Shown here one piece after another: positions 7,914 through 16,042 of a stretch of DNA of 22,826 bases. Below the pieces are notes generated by a model. It did no database searches and was not told the origin of the DNA. It was given only the letters and a program-made list of their open reading frames with translations. This DNA is from an uncultured Ruminococcus sp. (GTDB lineage: Bacteria > Bacillota > Clostridia > Oscillospirales > Acutalibacteraceae): assembly GCA_902767175.1 (NCBI GenBank), contig CACXGH010000065.1:1-22826 (forward strand), in the 5' to 3' direction. The position numbers and the translations under genes were made by a program. Within the stretch, counting starts at the first letter, position 1. Each line of letters begins with the position of its first letter.

Positions 7914-9581
7914 ATGAATAGTGATGCTATCCATAACGGAGCAAAATGCGCTCCTCAGCGCTCACTTCTCAGAGCTCTCGGCATGACTGACGAGGAAATC
8001 GCAAAGCCTATGATCGGTATCGTAAGCTCATATAATGAGATCGTACCCGGTCACATGAATATTGATAAAATAGTAAACGCTGTTAAAACAGGCGTAGCTA
8101 TGGCAGGCGGAAATCCTGTCGTATTTCCGGCAATAGCTGTTTGTGACGGTATTGCAATGGGACATCAGGGAATGAAGTATTCTCTCGTTACCCGTGACCT
8201 TATTGCAGACTCAACAGAGGCTATGGCAATTGCTCATGCTTTTGATGCCCTTGTAATGATCCCCAACTGTGATAAGAATGTTCCCGGACTTCTTATGGCT
8301 GCCGCAAGACTCAATATTCCGACAATATTCGTTTCAGGCGGTCCTATGCTCGCAGGCAGAGTACAGGGCTGCAAGACAAGCCTTTCAAGTATGTTCGAGG
8401 CTGTAGGCTCATATAACTCAGGCAAGATCACTGCCGAAGAACTCAACGAGTATGAAAATAAGGTATGTCCGACCTGCGGCTCATGCTCAGGTATGTATAC
8501 GGCTAACTCTATGAACTGTCTTACAGAGGTGCTCGGCATGGCTCTTAAGGGCAACGGCACTATACCTGCAGTTTATTCGGAGAGGATTCAGCTTGCAAAG
8601 CACGCAGGCATGAAGATAATGGAGCTTTTAGAGAAGAATATCAGACCCCGTGACATTATGACAGAGGCTGCATTCCGCAACGCTCTTACAATGGACATGG
8701 CACTCGGCTGCAGTACAAATAGTATGCTCCACCTGCCTGCTATTGCCCATGAATGCGGTATTGAGCTTGATCTTGACATTGCAAATGAGATCAGCTCCCA
8801 TACACCTAACCTTTGCCATCTTGCTCCTGCAGGAAGAACATATATGGAGGATCTTAACGAAGCAGGCGGTATATATGCCATAATGAACGAGATAAATAAG
8901 CTCGGTCTGCTGAGTACAGACCTTATTACCTGCACAGGCAAGACAATTGCAGAGAATATCAAGGGCTGCGTAAATAAGAATCCCGAGATCATCAGAACAG
9001 TTGATAACCCCTACAGCAAAACAGGCGGTATCGCTGTGCTCAGAGGAAATCTTGCTCCCGACTCATGTGTTGTAAAGCGCTCAGCAGTAGCTCCCGAAAT
9101 GCTCAGTCACTCAGGCCCTGCAAGAGTCTTTGATTGTGAGGAGGACGCAATGGAGGCTATTACAGCCGGTAAAATAAATGACGGTGACGTTGTTGTGATA
9201 CGCTATGAAGGTCCTAAGGGCGGTCCCGGTATGAGAGAAATGCTCAATCCTACCTCAGCTATTATGGGAAGAGGACAGGGCAGTACGGTCGCACTTATTA
9301 CAGACGGCCGTTTCTCAGGTGCTACAAGAGGCGCTTCTATAGGTCATGTATCTCCTGAGGCAGCGGTAGGAGGTCCTATTGCTCTGATAGAAGACGGAGA
9401 TATAATTGATATCGACATCAATGCGAACACTATCAATGTCCGTCTCAGTGAAGAGGAATTTGCTGCAAGACGTGCAGAATGGAAGCCGAGAGAGCCGAAA
9501 ATCACAACAGGCTATCTCGCAAGATATGCGTCTCTTGTTACGTCCGGCAACAGAGGAGCTATCCTTGAGGTGAAGAAATAA
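7914..9581 (+). CDS. ilvD: Dihydroxy-acid dehydratase
   Basis: IlvD removes water from 2,3-dihydroxy-isovalerate and 2,3-dihydroxy-3-methylvalerate to give the 2-keto acids for valine, leucine and isoleucine (and 2-ketoisovalerate for pantothenate). Both family signatures are clear: CDKNVPG with C119, CPTCGSCSGM (185-194), and the C-terminal LITDGRFSGATRG block. The early motif reads VPGHMN, without the cysteine of the three-cysteine [2Fe-2S] enzymes. It resembles the oxygen-labile E. coli-type enzyme, which suits an anaerobe (inference). The length of 555 residues is normal. No other branched-chain amino acid gene is nearby, so it appears to be a single-gene unit. Confidence 0.96.
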   Translation: MNSDAIHNGAKCAPQRSLLRALGMTDEEIAKPMIGIVSSYNEIVPGHMNIDKIVNAVKTGVAMAGGNPVVFPAIAVCDGIAMGHQGMKYSLVTRDLIADSTEAMAIAHAFDALVMIPNCDKNVPGLLMAAARLNIPTIFVSGGPMLAGRVQGCKTSLSSMFEAVGSYNSGKITAEELNEYENKVCPTCGSCSGMYTANSMNCLTEVLGMALKGNGTIPAVYSERIQLAKHAGMKIMELLEKNIRPRDIMTEAAFRNALTMDMALGCSTNSMLHLPAIAHECGIELDLDIANEISSHTPNLCHLAPAGRTYMEDLNEAGGIYAIMNEINKLGLLSTDLITCTGKTIAENIKGCVNKNPEIIRTVDNPYSKTGGIAVLRGNLAPDSCVVKRSAVAPEMLSHSGPARVFDCEEDAMEAITAGKINDGDVVVIRYEGPKGGPGMREMLNPTSAIMGRGQGSTVALITDGRFSGATRGASIGHVSPEAAVGGPIALIEDGDIIDIDINANTINVRLSEEEFAARRAEWKPREPKITTGYLARYASLVTSGNRGAILEVKK

Positions 9582-9593
9582 TCGGAAGACAAA

Positions 9594-9627
9594 CCGTGCA
9601 GAGCAGAAAACGATCTGCTCTGCACGA
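9594..9627 (+). terminator. Strong hairpin after ilvD
   Basis: CGTGCAGAGCAG (9595-9606) pairs perfectly with CTGCTCTGCACG (9615-9626), plus one inner A-T pair, around a 6-base loop. It lies 13 bases after the ilvD stop. The following tract ATGTATTTAGC is only modestly T-rich, so this may act as a terminator or as a 3'-end stabilising structure. Confidence 0.65.
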
Positions 9628-9639
9628 TGTATTTAGCAA

Positions 9640-9667
9640 ATATCGGACCCTTTAAACGGTCCGATAT
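9640..9667 (+). repeat. Second tandem hairpin in the ilvD-methyltransferase gap
   Basis: ATATCGGACC (9640-9649) pairs perfectly with GGTCCGATAT (9658-9667) around an 8-base loop. No T-run follows; CCCTGACAG comes next, then the ribosome binding site of the methyltransferase gene about 15 bases downstream. It could be part of a tandem terminator or a site in the leader of the next gene. Confidence 0.7.
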
Positions 9668-9696
9668 CCCTGACAGATCAAAATGGAGGAAAGACG

Positions 9697-10557
9697 ATGC
9701 GGGAGGCTCAATGGAAGGATTATGAACTGATAGACTGCTCTGACGGAGAGCGTCTCGAGCGCTGGGGCGAAATTGTGCTCATTCGTCCCGATCCTCAGAT
9801 AATATGGAGTACTGGGCATAAGTCACCGCTATGGAAGAATGCTCACGCAAGATATACGAGAAGTTCAAGCGGAGGCGGTGCATGGCAGTATTATAAAAAG
9901 CTGCCCTCTCAGTGGACAATAAGCTATAAGGAGCTTACCTTCGGAATAAAGCCTATGGGCTTTAAGCATACGGGCGTATTTCCGGAGCAGGCTGTCAATT
10001 GGGACTTTGCTTCTGATAAGATACGTTCATGCGGCCGTCAGCTTAAGGTACTCAATATGTTCGCATATACGGGAGCTGCTACCTTAGCCTGTCTTAATGC
10101 CGGAGCTGCGGTTACTCATGTAGACGCATCAAAGGGCATGGTGCAGTGGGCAAAAGAAAATGCAGCTCTGAGCAAGCTCTCTGATAAACCGGTCAGATGG
10201 CTTGTTGATGACTGTGTAAAGTTTGTGCAGCGTGAGCAGCGAAGAGGAAATAAATATGACGGTATAATCATGGACCCGCCCTCCTACGGCAGAGGTCCGG
10301 GAGGAGAGGTATGGAAGCTTGAGGAACAGCTCTTCTCGCTTGTAGAGCTGTGTCTGCCGATACTTTCAGAACAGGCGGAATTCTTTATACTTAATTCTTA
10401 TACAACAGGTCTTTCGCCTGCGGTAATGGAGTATCTTCTCGGAGTAATGCTGAAAAAGAAACTCGGAGGAAGCGTTTCAAGCTCCGAGATAGGACTTCAT
10501 GTTACGGAAAGCGGTTTCACACTTCCGTGCGGAAGCACTGCAATATGGATGCGCTGA
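9697..10557 (+). CDS. Class I SAM-dependent methyltransferase (RlmI/RlmK-like)
   Basis: It probably methylates RNA, by similarity to the RlmI/RlmK rRNA cytosine/guanine methyltransferase fold; the exact target cannot be read from sequence. Features in 286 residues: KHTGVFPEQ (90-98), typical of this family; SAM-binding motif I LNMFAYTGAATL (119-130); acidic D143 after the second strand; VDD (170-172); and the catalytic-site motif MDPPSYGRG (192-200). No PUA RNA-binding domain is visible at the N-terminus, unlike full-length RlmI. The ATG has GGAGGA 6-10 bases upstream. ecfA1 follows after 32 bases on the same strand, so they may be cotranscribed. Confidence 0.85.
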   Translation: MREAQWKDYELIDCSDGERLERWGEIVLIRPDPQIIWSTGHKSPLWKNAHARYTRSSSGGGAWQYYKKLPSQWTISYKELTFGIKPMGFKHTGVFPEQAVNWDFASDKIRSCGRQLKVLNMFAYTGAATLACLNAGAAVTHVDASKGMVQWAKENAALSKLSDKPVRWLVDDCVKFVQREQRRGNKYDGIIMDPPSYGRGPGGEVWKLEEQLFSLVELCLPILSEQAEFFILNSYTTGLSPAVMEYLLGVMLKKKLGGSVSSSEIGLHVTESGFTLPCGSTAIWMR

Positions 10558-10589
10558 ACAGATAATACAGTAATGCAAGGAGCTCTTTG

Positions 10590-11444
10590 ATGAGTGGATT
10601 TATCAGTGTAAGAAATGTATATTTTAAATATGATGAAAACGAGAACGGAGCCGAACAGGGCTTTGCCCTGAACGGTGTCGACCTTGAAATAAAAAAAGGT
10701 GAGTTTGCCGCCGTAGTAGGTCATAACGGCTCCGGCAAATCCACACTTGCCAAGCATTTCAACTCTATTTATCTGCCCACAACGGGAGATGTTATCGTAG
10801 ACGGTATGAATACCAAGGACGATGACAGCCTTTTTGATATAAGAAAAAAGGTGGGGCTTGTTCTTCAAAATCCCGATAATCAGATAGTTGCAGGAATAGT
10901 AGAGGAGGATGTTGCATTCGGATGTGAAAACCTCGGAGTTCCTCCAAAGGAGATAAGAAAGCGTGTAGATGAGGCTTTGAAGGCGGTGGATATGTATGAA
11001 TACCGCAGACATTCCCCTGATAAGCTCTCCGGCGGTCAGAAGCAGAGGATAGCCATTGCCGGAATTCTTGCTATGGAGCCTGAATGTATAGTTCTCGATG
11101 AGCCTACAGCTATGCTTGACCCTCGCGGCAGAGAAGAGGTTATTGACGCTGTTACAAAGCTCAATAAGGAAAGAGGTATGACGGTCATTCTTATAACACA
11201 CTATATGGAAGAGGCTGTCCTTGCCGACAGAGTTATTATGATAGACTCGGGCAAGGTCTTTCTTGACGGAACACCAAGAGAGGTTTTCTCAAAGGTGGAA
11301 CTTTTGAAGCAGCACAGACTTGATGTTCCGCAGGCTGCAGAGCTTAATTATAAGCTCAGGAGCTGCGGTCTTGACCTTCCCGAATGTGTGCTTGACGAAA
11401 ATGAATGTGCAGAAGCATTGATGAAGCTTCTCGGCAGCAGATAG
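10590..11444 (+). CDS. ecfA1: ECF transporter ATPase EcfA1
   Basis: One of the two ATPases of the energy-coupling factor module, which powers uptake of vitamins or metal ions by interchangeable substrate-binding S components. In 284 residues: Walker A GHNGSGKS (44-51), Q-loop Q93, signature LSGGQ (146-150), Walker B IVLDE with D170/E171, and PTAMLDPRGR. EcfA1 is the usual label for the first gene of an EcfA1-EcfA2-EcfT set. A TTG at 10587 is also in frame, but the ATG at 10590 is better placed, 7 bases after AAGGAG. No S-component gene is next to it, as expected for a shared (group II) module. Confidence 0.92.
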   Translation: MSGFISVRNVYFKYDENENGAEQGFALNGVDLEIKKGEFAAVVGHNGSGKSTLAKHFNSIYLPTTGDVIVDGMNTKDDDSLFDIRKKVGLVLQNPDNQIVAGIVEEDVAFGCENLGVPPKEIRKRVDEALKAVDMYEYRRHSPDKLSGGQKQRIAIAGILAMEPECIVLDEPTAMLDPRGREEVIDAVTKLNKERGMTVILITHYMEEAVLADRVIMIDSGKVFLDGTPREVFSKVELLKQHRLDVPQAAELNYKLRSCGLDLPECVLDENECAEALMKLLGSR

Positions 11445-11497
11445 TAAGAGGGTTATAACTAAGTTATTAATTATGTAAATTATTCAGATCATAAAAG

Positions 11498-11537
11498 CCT
11501 GATGTTTTTTCAGGAAAGGGGTCCGGGTGATAACCCG
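11498..11537 (+). repeat. Two small hairpins in the ecfA1-ecfA2 gap
   Basis: The 117-base gap holds CCTGA/TCAGG (11498-11502 with 11510-11514, T-rich 7-base loop) and CGGGT/ACCCG (11524-11528 with 11533-11537, loop GATA). The second ends just before AGAGGGAG (11541-11548), the only ribosome binding site candidate for ecfA2. I do not recognise a known riboswitch class here. The structures could act in RNA processing or in setting the ecfA2 level. Confidence 0.5.
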
Positions 11538-11561
11538 ATAAGAGGGAGTTGTACTTGACAG

Positions 11562-12419
11562 ATGTCCGTGATTAAGGTAGAGGAACTTAAACTGATTTAC
11601 GGTGCAGGAACACCGTTTCAAAAGACTGCCATTGACGGAGTAAGCTTTGAGATAGAGCAGGGGGAGTTTCTTGGGATCATCGGACATACAGGCTCGGGAA
11701 AATCGACGCTTGTACAGCTTCTCAACGGTCTGCTGAGACCGACCGAAGGTAAAATCTGCCTGAACGGAAAGGATATATGGGAAAAGCCCAAGAAAATACG
11801 AGAAGTCAGATTTAAAGTCGGAATGGTATTTCAGTATCCGGAATATCAGCTCTTTGAAGAGACAGTATATAAGGATATAGCATTCGGGCCTAAAAATATG
11901 GGATTGTCAGATGAGGAAATTGACGAGAGAGTGCGTAAAGCTGCAAGCTTTACAGGACTTGGAGATGAATACCTGCAAAGGTCTCCGTTCGATTTATCGG
12001 GAGGAGAAAAGCGGCGTGCTGCTATTGCAGGCGTTGTTTCAATGGATCCTGATGTTCTGATACTTGATGAGCCGACAGCAGGTCTTGACCCTTTGGGAAG
12101 AGATGCACTCCTTTCTCAGATAAAAACATATCATGATGTGCGGAAAAATACAGTAATTCTTGTGTCGCACAGCATGGAGGATATAGCAAGGATAACCGAC
12201 CGTATCCTTGTAATGAATAAGGGCAGAAAGGTAATGCTCGATACAGCGGCAAATGTGTTTTCACGGGGCGAGGAGCTTGAAAAGATCGGGCTTCGTGTGC
12301 CTCAGATAACGAAGATCATGATGCTGCTCAGACAAAAGGGCATACCCGTTGATACGAGCGTTCTTACAGTAGAGCAGGGATTTAACGAAATACTGTCTCT
12401 TGCCAGAAGCTCTGTCTGA
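11562..12419 (+). CDS. ecfA2: ECF transporter ATPase EcfA2
   Basis: The second ATPase of the ECF module, forming a heterodimer with EcfA1. In 285 residues: Walker A GHTGSGKS (41-48), Q-loop Q91, signature LSGGE (145-149) and Walker B LILDE with D169/E170, followed by PTAGLDPLGR. The start is ATG at 11562. The ribosome binding site AGAGGGAG is rather far (about 13 bases); an in-frame GTG at 11568 would be even farther, so ATG is kept. ecfT follows after 17 bases. Confidence 0.92.
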   Translation: MSVIKVEELKLIYGAGTPFQKTAIDGVSFEIEQGEFLGIIGHTGSGKSTLVQLLNGLLRPTEGKICLNGKDIWEKPKKIREVRFKVGMVFQYPEYQLFEETVYKDIAFGPKNMGLSDEEIDERVRKAASFTGLGDEYLQRSPFDLSGGEKRRAAIAGVVSMDPDVLILDEPTAGLDPLGRDALLSQIKTYHDVRKNTVILVSHSMEDIARITDRILVMNKGRKVMLDTAANVFSRGEELEKIGLRVPQITKIMMLLRQKGIPVDTSVLTVEQGFNEILSLARSSV

Positions 12420-12436
12420 ATAAGGGAGGTGCTTAC

Positions 12437-13252
12437 ATGGTAAGAGATGTTACACTCGGGCAGTTCATGCCGGGACAGTCCGTTGTCCATAAGCTTGACG
12501 CCCGTACAAAGCTGATTTTGCTTATTGCGATCATAGTCTTTATCTTTGCGGCGACAAATTATATGTCGCTGCTGCTTATAACTCTTGCATCACTTCTTGT
12601 GGTGCTTCTGACAAGGATAAGCTTTAAGATGTACCTTAAAAGCATGAAGGTCATACTTATGGTAGTGCTGTTCACAGGCATAATCAATCTGTTCTACGGC
12701 TCAGGAGAGGTGCTTTGGGAATGGCAGTTCATAAAGATAACAGAGGGCGGTATCAACAACGCTGTTTTTGTTACTATAAGAATAGCAACGCTTGTTATAA
12801 TAAGTTCGGTGCTTACCTTCACAACATCGCCGTCTGACCTTACGGACGGACTTGAAAGGCTTATGAAGCCGCTTACGGTATTTCATGTCAAGGTACATGA
12901 AATAGCTATGATGATGACCATAGCCCTGAGGTTTATTCCCGTACTTCTTGAGGAGACTGATAAGATAATGAACGCTCAGAAGGCAAGAGGAGCGGATATG
13001 GAGAGCGGAGGCATTATAAAGCGTGTCAAAGCTCTGATACCCGTGCTTATACCTTTGTTTGTTTCGTCTTTCAGAAGGGCTAACGACCTTGCGATGGCTA
13101 TGGAATGTCGGTGCTATAACGGCGGCAGGGGCAGAACAAGAATGAAAGTGCTCAGATTTTCACTTAATGATCTGTGGGCACTTATTTATGTACTTATCAT
13201 CTTTGCAGGAGTGATACTGTGCAATATTTATTTTCCTGCAACAATAAGATGA
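12437..13252 (+). CDS. ecfT: ECF transporter transmembrane component EcfT
   Basis: The membrane scaffold that joins the EcfA1/EcfA2 ATPases to S components. The 271 residues have clusters of membrane helices (about 25-60, 70-87, 108-128, 245-265) and the two coupling helices with Arg motifs that dock on the ATPases: QKARGAD (181-187) and AMECRCY (221-227). The first keeps the canonical Ala-Arg-Gly. The second reads Cys-Arg-Cys, a variant of the usual A-R-G. GGGAGGTG lies just upstream of the ATG. The stop (13250-13252) is followed 26 bases later by truA. Confidence 0.92.
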   Translation: MVRDVTLGQFMPGQSVVHKLDARTKLILLIAIIVFIFAATNYMSLLLITLASLLVVLLTRISFKMYLKSMKVILMVVLFTGIINLFYGSGEVLWEWQFIKITEGGINNAVFVTIRIATLVIISSVLTFTTSPSDLTDGLERLMKPLTVFHVKVHEIAMMMTIALRFIPVLLEETDKIMNAQKARGADMESGGIIKRVKALIPVLIPLFVSSFRRANDLAMAMECRCYNGGRGRTRMKVLRFSLNDLWALIYVLIIFAGVILCNIYFPATIR

Positions 13253-13278
13253 AATATTCGGTGCAGAAGGAGCATGGC

Positions 13279-14019
13279 ATGAGAAATCTGTTAGTTACTA
13301 TCAGATATGACGGAAGAAGCTATCACGGCTGGCAGGTGCAGAATAATGCCGATTCCGTACAGGAACGGTTTCAGGAGGCTTTGTACAAAGTCATTGGAGA
13401 AAAGCCTGATATCAAGGGCTGCAGCAGAACAGATGCAGGAGTTCATGCGAATATGTTCTGCATAAGCTTTCATACAGAGCATACCATACCTGCTGACAGA
13501 CTTCCGTTTGCACTCAACCGTTTCCTTCCGGACAGTATTGCTGCTGTCAGTACCGTAGAAGTACCGGGAGATTTTCATGCAAGATATTCCTGCAAGGGAA
13601 AGGAATACATATATAAGATACTTAATTCTCCCATAAGAGATCCTTTTCTTACGGGATATGCGCTTCATTATTGGCAAAGGCTTGATGAAAGGCTGATGAA
13701 CGAGGCGGCACAGCATTTTACAGGCAGACATGATTTCACTTCATTCTGTACGGTGGATCCGCACCGTCAGAAAGGAGATTTTCACAGAACAGTAAAGAAT
13801 ATCTCCGTAACAAGAGACGGAGATATAATCACCGTCACAATTGAAGCAGACGGATTTTTATATAATATGGTCAGAATTATCGTAGGAACTCTGTTATATA
13901 CGGCTCAGGGAAAGCTTGCGCCTGATGATATACCCGATATAATAAAAGCTCTCGACCGTTCAAAGGCAGGACCTACAGCTCCGCCGGAGGGGCTTTATCT
14001 TAACAGGGTGTTTTACTGA
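13279..14019 (+). CDS. truA: tRNA pseudouridine synthase A
   Basis: TruA converts U38-U40 of the tRNA anticodon arm to pseudouridine. The catalytic Asp is D52 in CSRTDAGVHA. RYDGRSYHGWQ at the N-terminus, KGKEYIYKI, GRHDFTSF and GFLYNMVRIIVGTL are all family hallmarks. The length is 247 residues. An in-frame ATG at 13249 overlaps the ecfT stop but has no ribosome binding site and would add non-conserved residues. The ATG at 13279 has AAGGAG 6 bases upstream and starts right at the conserved domain. The ecf-truA order is common in Firmicutes, so it is probably one operon. Confidence 0.95.
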   Translation: MRNLLVTIRYDGRSYHGWQVQNNADSVQERFQEALYKVIGEKPDIKGCSRTDAGVHANMFCISFHTEHTIPADRLPFALNRFLPDSIAAVSTVEVPGDFHARYSCKGKEYIYKILNSPIRDPFLTGYALHYWQRLDERLMNEAAQHFTGRHDFTSFCTVDPHRQKGDFHRTVKNISVTRDGDIITVTIEADGFLYNMVRIIVGTLLYTAQGKLAPDDIPDIIKALDRSKAGPTAPPEGLYLNRVFY

Positions 14020-14075
14020 GTACAGAGAAAAAGCACACGCAGGATTGTTCAGGGATAGGAGGAATTACAAAGAAA

Positions 14076-15335
14076 ATGAAAAGAAACAGAGGAAGATATC
14101 AGAATGACGAAGCCAAGCAGGAGAAAAAAGCTGCAAAAAGAAAGTATATGAGTTATGAGGACGTGCCGCTGGAGGACTACAGAGACGAAGAACCTATGCC
14201 TGAAAACCTGACAAAAAGGTTTCTTAAAATGTTTCTTATACTGTTCCTGTCAGTTGTTGCCGTGCTTGCGCTTATGAATATAGAAAAGCTGACGCCCGAT
14301 AATATAGCACATTGGTTTCAGTACGACCTGCTCGGCAAAAGTGAGGGTGACGGTTACCCGACAGGCTTTTCAGGCTCAGCAGTGAATAACGGCAATTTTG
14401 ACCTTATCAGCGGAGTGCCTGTATACTGCAGCGATACCTCTATAGCCGTGCTGAATAATAATGCAGGAGTATATCAGGACGAGCAGCATTCATATGCGGC
14501 TCCTGTTCTCAGTGTGAACGGCGGATATGCTATTGTATATAATCTCAATGCAACAGGCTTCACTGTTTTAAAGCGTGACTCGATCGTGTATTCTTCATCA
14601 GTAAAACAGAAGATCTTATCCGCAGATGTATCATCTAACGGTATTTACGGAATACTTACCCGTTCCGATGATTATTTGGCAAAACTTACTGTCTACAGAA
14701 CAGATAACCTTGAAAAATATACCTATTCCTTCGCTGATTACTATATGAATAAGGTCTCAGTAAATAAAGACGGTTCCAGAGCTGTATTGACAGGTGTTTC
14801 TGCAAGAAACGGCGGTCTTATATCCGTTATATATGTTCTTGATTTTACACAGGACAATTATATGCAGAAGTATGAGGTGGACGATACCTTTATATATGAC
14901 ATACGCTTTCTTGACAACGGAAATGCGTTTGCTGTAGGCAATAACAAGTCCTTCTATATAAACATAAATGACGGCGGAAAGACCGATATAGGCTATGACT
15001 CCCGTACACTGACGGCATATACAATAAAAAGAGATCAGGGAGCGGTTCTTTCTCTTTCGTATAATCCTGACGGCAGAGAATGCGATATTGTGTCGTTCAA
15101 TAAGGACGGCAGCAGAGACAGTGAGATAAGCACGGGCAAAAAGATAATATCACTTGATATGAGAGGCAATGAAAGAGCAATTCTCTGTCCGGACAGTATT
15201 ATAGTATATGACAGAGAAGGCAGCGTAAAGGGCACTTCAGCGGCAGATACCGATGCAAGAAAGATAGTATACTGCGACTATAATACATTTTATGTGCTGG
15301 GTAAGAGCAGAATATCAAGGCTGTATGCCGAGTAA
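14076..15335 (+). CDS. DUF5711-like membrane-anchored protein of unknown function
   Basis: A 419-residue protein with a charged cytoplasmic N-terminus (about 1-48, rich in Lys/Arg then Asp/Glu), one membrane helix about 49-68 (MFLILFLSVVAVLALM), and a large extracellular domain. The outer part repeats a pattern of short beta strands (SVNGGYAIVYN, SVNKDGSRAVL, DIRFLDNGNAFAVG, SLDMRGNERAIL), suggesting a beta-propeller of the type annotated as DUF5711. The family name is recalled, not searched, and the function is unknown. The ATG lies 13 bases after GGAGG, a long spacing with no better start in frame. It follows truA by 56 bases on the same strand. Confidence 0.75.
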   Translation: MKRNRGRYQNDEAKQEKKAAKRKYMSYEDVPLEDYRDEEPMPENLTKRFLKMFLILFLSVVAVLALMNIEKLTPDNIAHWFQYDLLGKSEGDGYPTGFSGSAVNNGNFDLISGVPVYCSDTSIAVLNNNAGVYQDEQHSYAAPVLSVNGGYAIVYNLNATGFTVLKRDSIVYSSSVKQKILSADVSSNGIYGILTRSDDYLAKLTVYRTDNLEKYTYSFADYYMNKVSVNKDGSRAVLTGVSARNGGLISVIYVLDFTQDNYMQKYEVDDTFIYDIRFLDNGNAFAVGNNKSFYININDGGKTDIGYDSRTLTAYTIKRDQGAVLSLSYNPDGRECDIVSFNKDGSRDSEISTGKKIISLDMRGNERAILCPDSIIVYDREGSVKGTSAADTDARKIVYCDYNTFYVLGKSRISRLYAE

Positions 15336-15379
15336 GAATGTTTGTCTACATCTGATTGTGCAGGGCTTTTTGATATGAT

Positions 15380-15426
15380 ACACGGTTTTGTGTTTTTGCT
15401 GAAAAAATAAGAGAAATATTCTCTTA
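15380..15426. other. Weak terminator-like hairpin and perfect inverted repeat before the DUF177 promoter
   Basis: ACAC/GTGT with TTTTT (15380-15397) is a weak terminator candidate for the truA-DUF5711 transcript. Next comes an 8-bp perfect inverted repeat, TAAGAGAA-ATA-TTCTCTTA (15408-15426), ending 18 bases before the -35 box. Read on the minus strand it is followed by TTTTTTC, and on the plus strand by AAAATAAT. It may be an operator or part of a terminator; the sequence alone does not decide. Confidence 0.4.
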
Positions 15427-15444
15427 AAATAATCGGAAAACCTA

Positions 15445-15473
15445 TTGACAAACAGTTATATGATTATTATAAT
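15445..15473 (+). promoter_or_regulatory. Perfect consensus promoter of the DUF177-rpmF unit
   Basis: TTGACA (15445-15450), a 17-base spacer and TATAAT (15468-15473) match sigma-A consensus fully. The start would be near 15480, about 35 bases before the DUF177 ATG. A strong promoter fits a ribosomal protein transcript. Confidence 0.88.
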
Positions 15474-15514
15474 AGAGTATGGTTTGTTGAAATGTTCTGC
15501 ATGAGGTGGTCTTT

Positions 15515-16012
15515 ATGATCCTTGATCTTAAAAAAGTATTTCTCAATGAGAATGAAAAGGTCAGTCTTGATACCTCTGTCGATATGTCAGGCACCGGAAC
15601 AGGCTCTGCTTGCTTTACAGAGCCGGTAACTGCGGCTATTTGTGTAGCAAATCATGCCGGTTTTGTAGAATTTACGGCTGATGTCAGTTTTGTTTATAGC
15701 TTTGACTGTGACAGATGTACAAGTACCATAAGCAGGACTTTTACATATAAATTCCAACATATTCTCGTTACTGAACTTACAGAAGAAAGCGGTGACGATT
15801 ATATTGAAACACCCGACTATAAGTTTGATACCGACTCTCTGCTCAGAGATGATATCCTTCTGGAGCTTCCGTCAAAGCTCCTGTGTAAGGACGATTGTAA
15901 AGGCTTATGTTCGAAGTGCGGAAAAAATCTGAATGAAGGCTCCTGTAAATGTGATTTGCGGGAGACTGACCCGAGGCTGGCTGCTCTCAGACAGCTCCTG
16001 TCAGATGAATGA
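15515..16012 (+). CDS. DUF177 / YceD-family protein
   Basis: Family linked to 23S rRNA accumulation and ribosome assembly in plants and bacteria; the exact role is not settled. The 165 residues have a beta-rich N-terminal half with a lone CDRC pair in YSFDCDRCTSTI. The C-terminal zinc-finger-like cysteine set CKDDCKGLCSKCG...CKCD is characteristic of DUF177. An in-frame GTG at 15506 lies inside the ribosome binding site, so the ATG at 15515, 5-6 bases after GAGGTGG, is the real start. It sits 30 bases before rpmF, the standard order in many bacteria, which itself supports the call. Confidence 0.88.
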   Translation: MILDLKKVFLNENEKVSLDTSVDMSGTGTGSACFTEPVTAAICVANHAGFVEFTADVSFVYSFDCDRCTSTISRTFTYKFQHILVTELTEESGDDYIETPDYKFDTDSLLRDDILLELPSKLLCKDDCKGLCSKCGKNLNEGSCKCDLRETDPRLAALRQLLSDE

Positions 16013-16042
16013 TGCTGTATTATTTCAAGGAGGTCAATTACA

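Noticed and set aside
13249..13278. truA starting at the ATG that overlaps the ecfT stop (ATGA at 13249-13252)
   Set aside because: No ribosome binding site precedes it and the added residues are not conserved in TruA; ATG 13279 has AAGGAG and starts at the conserved domain.
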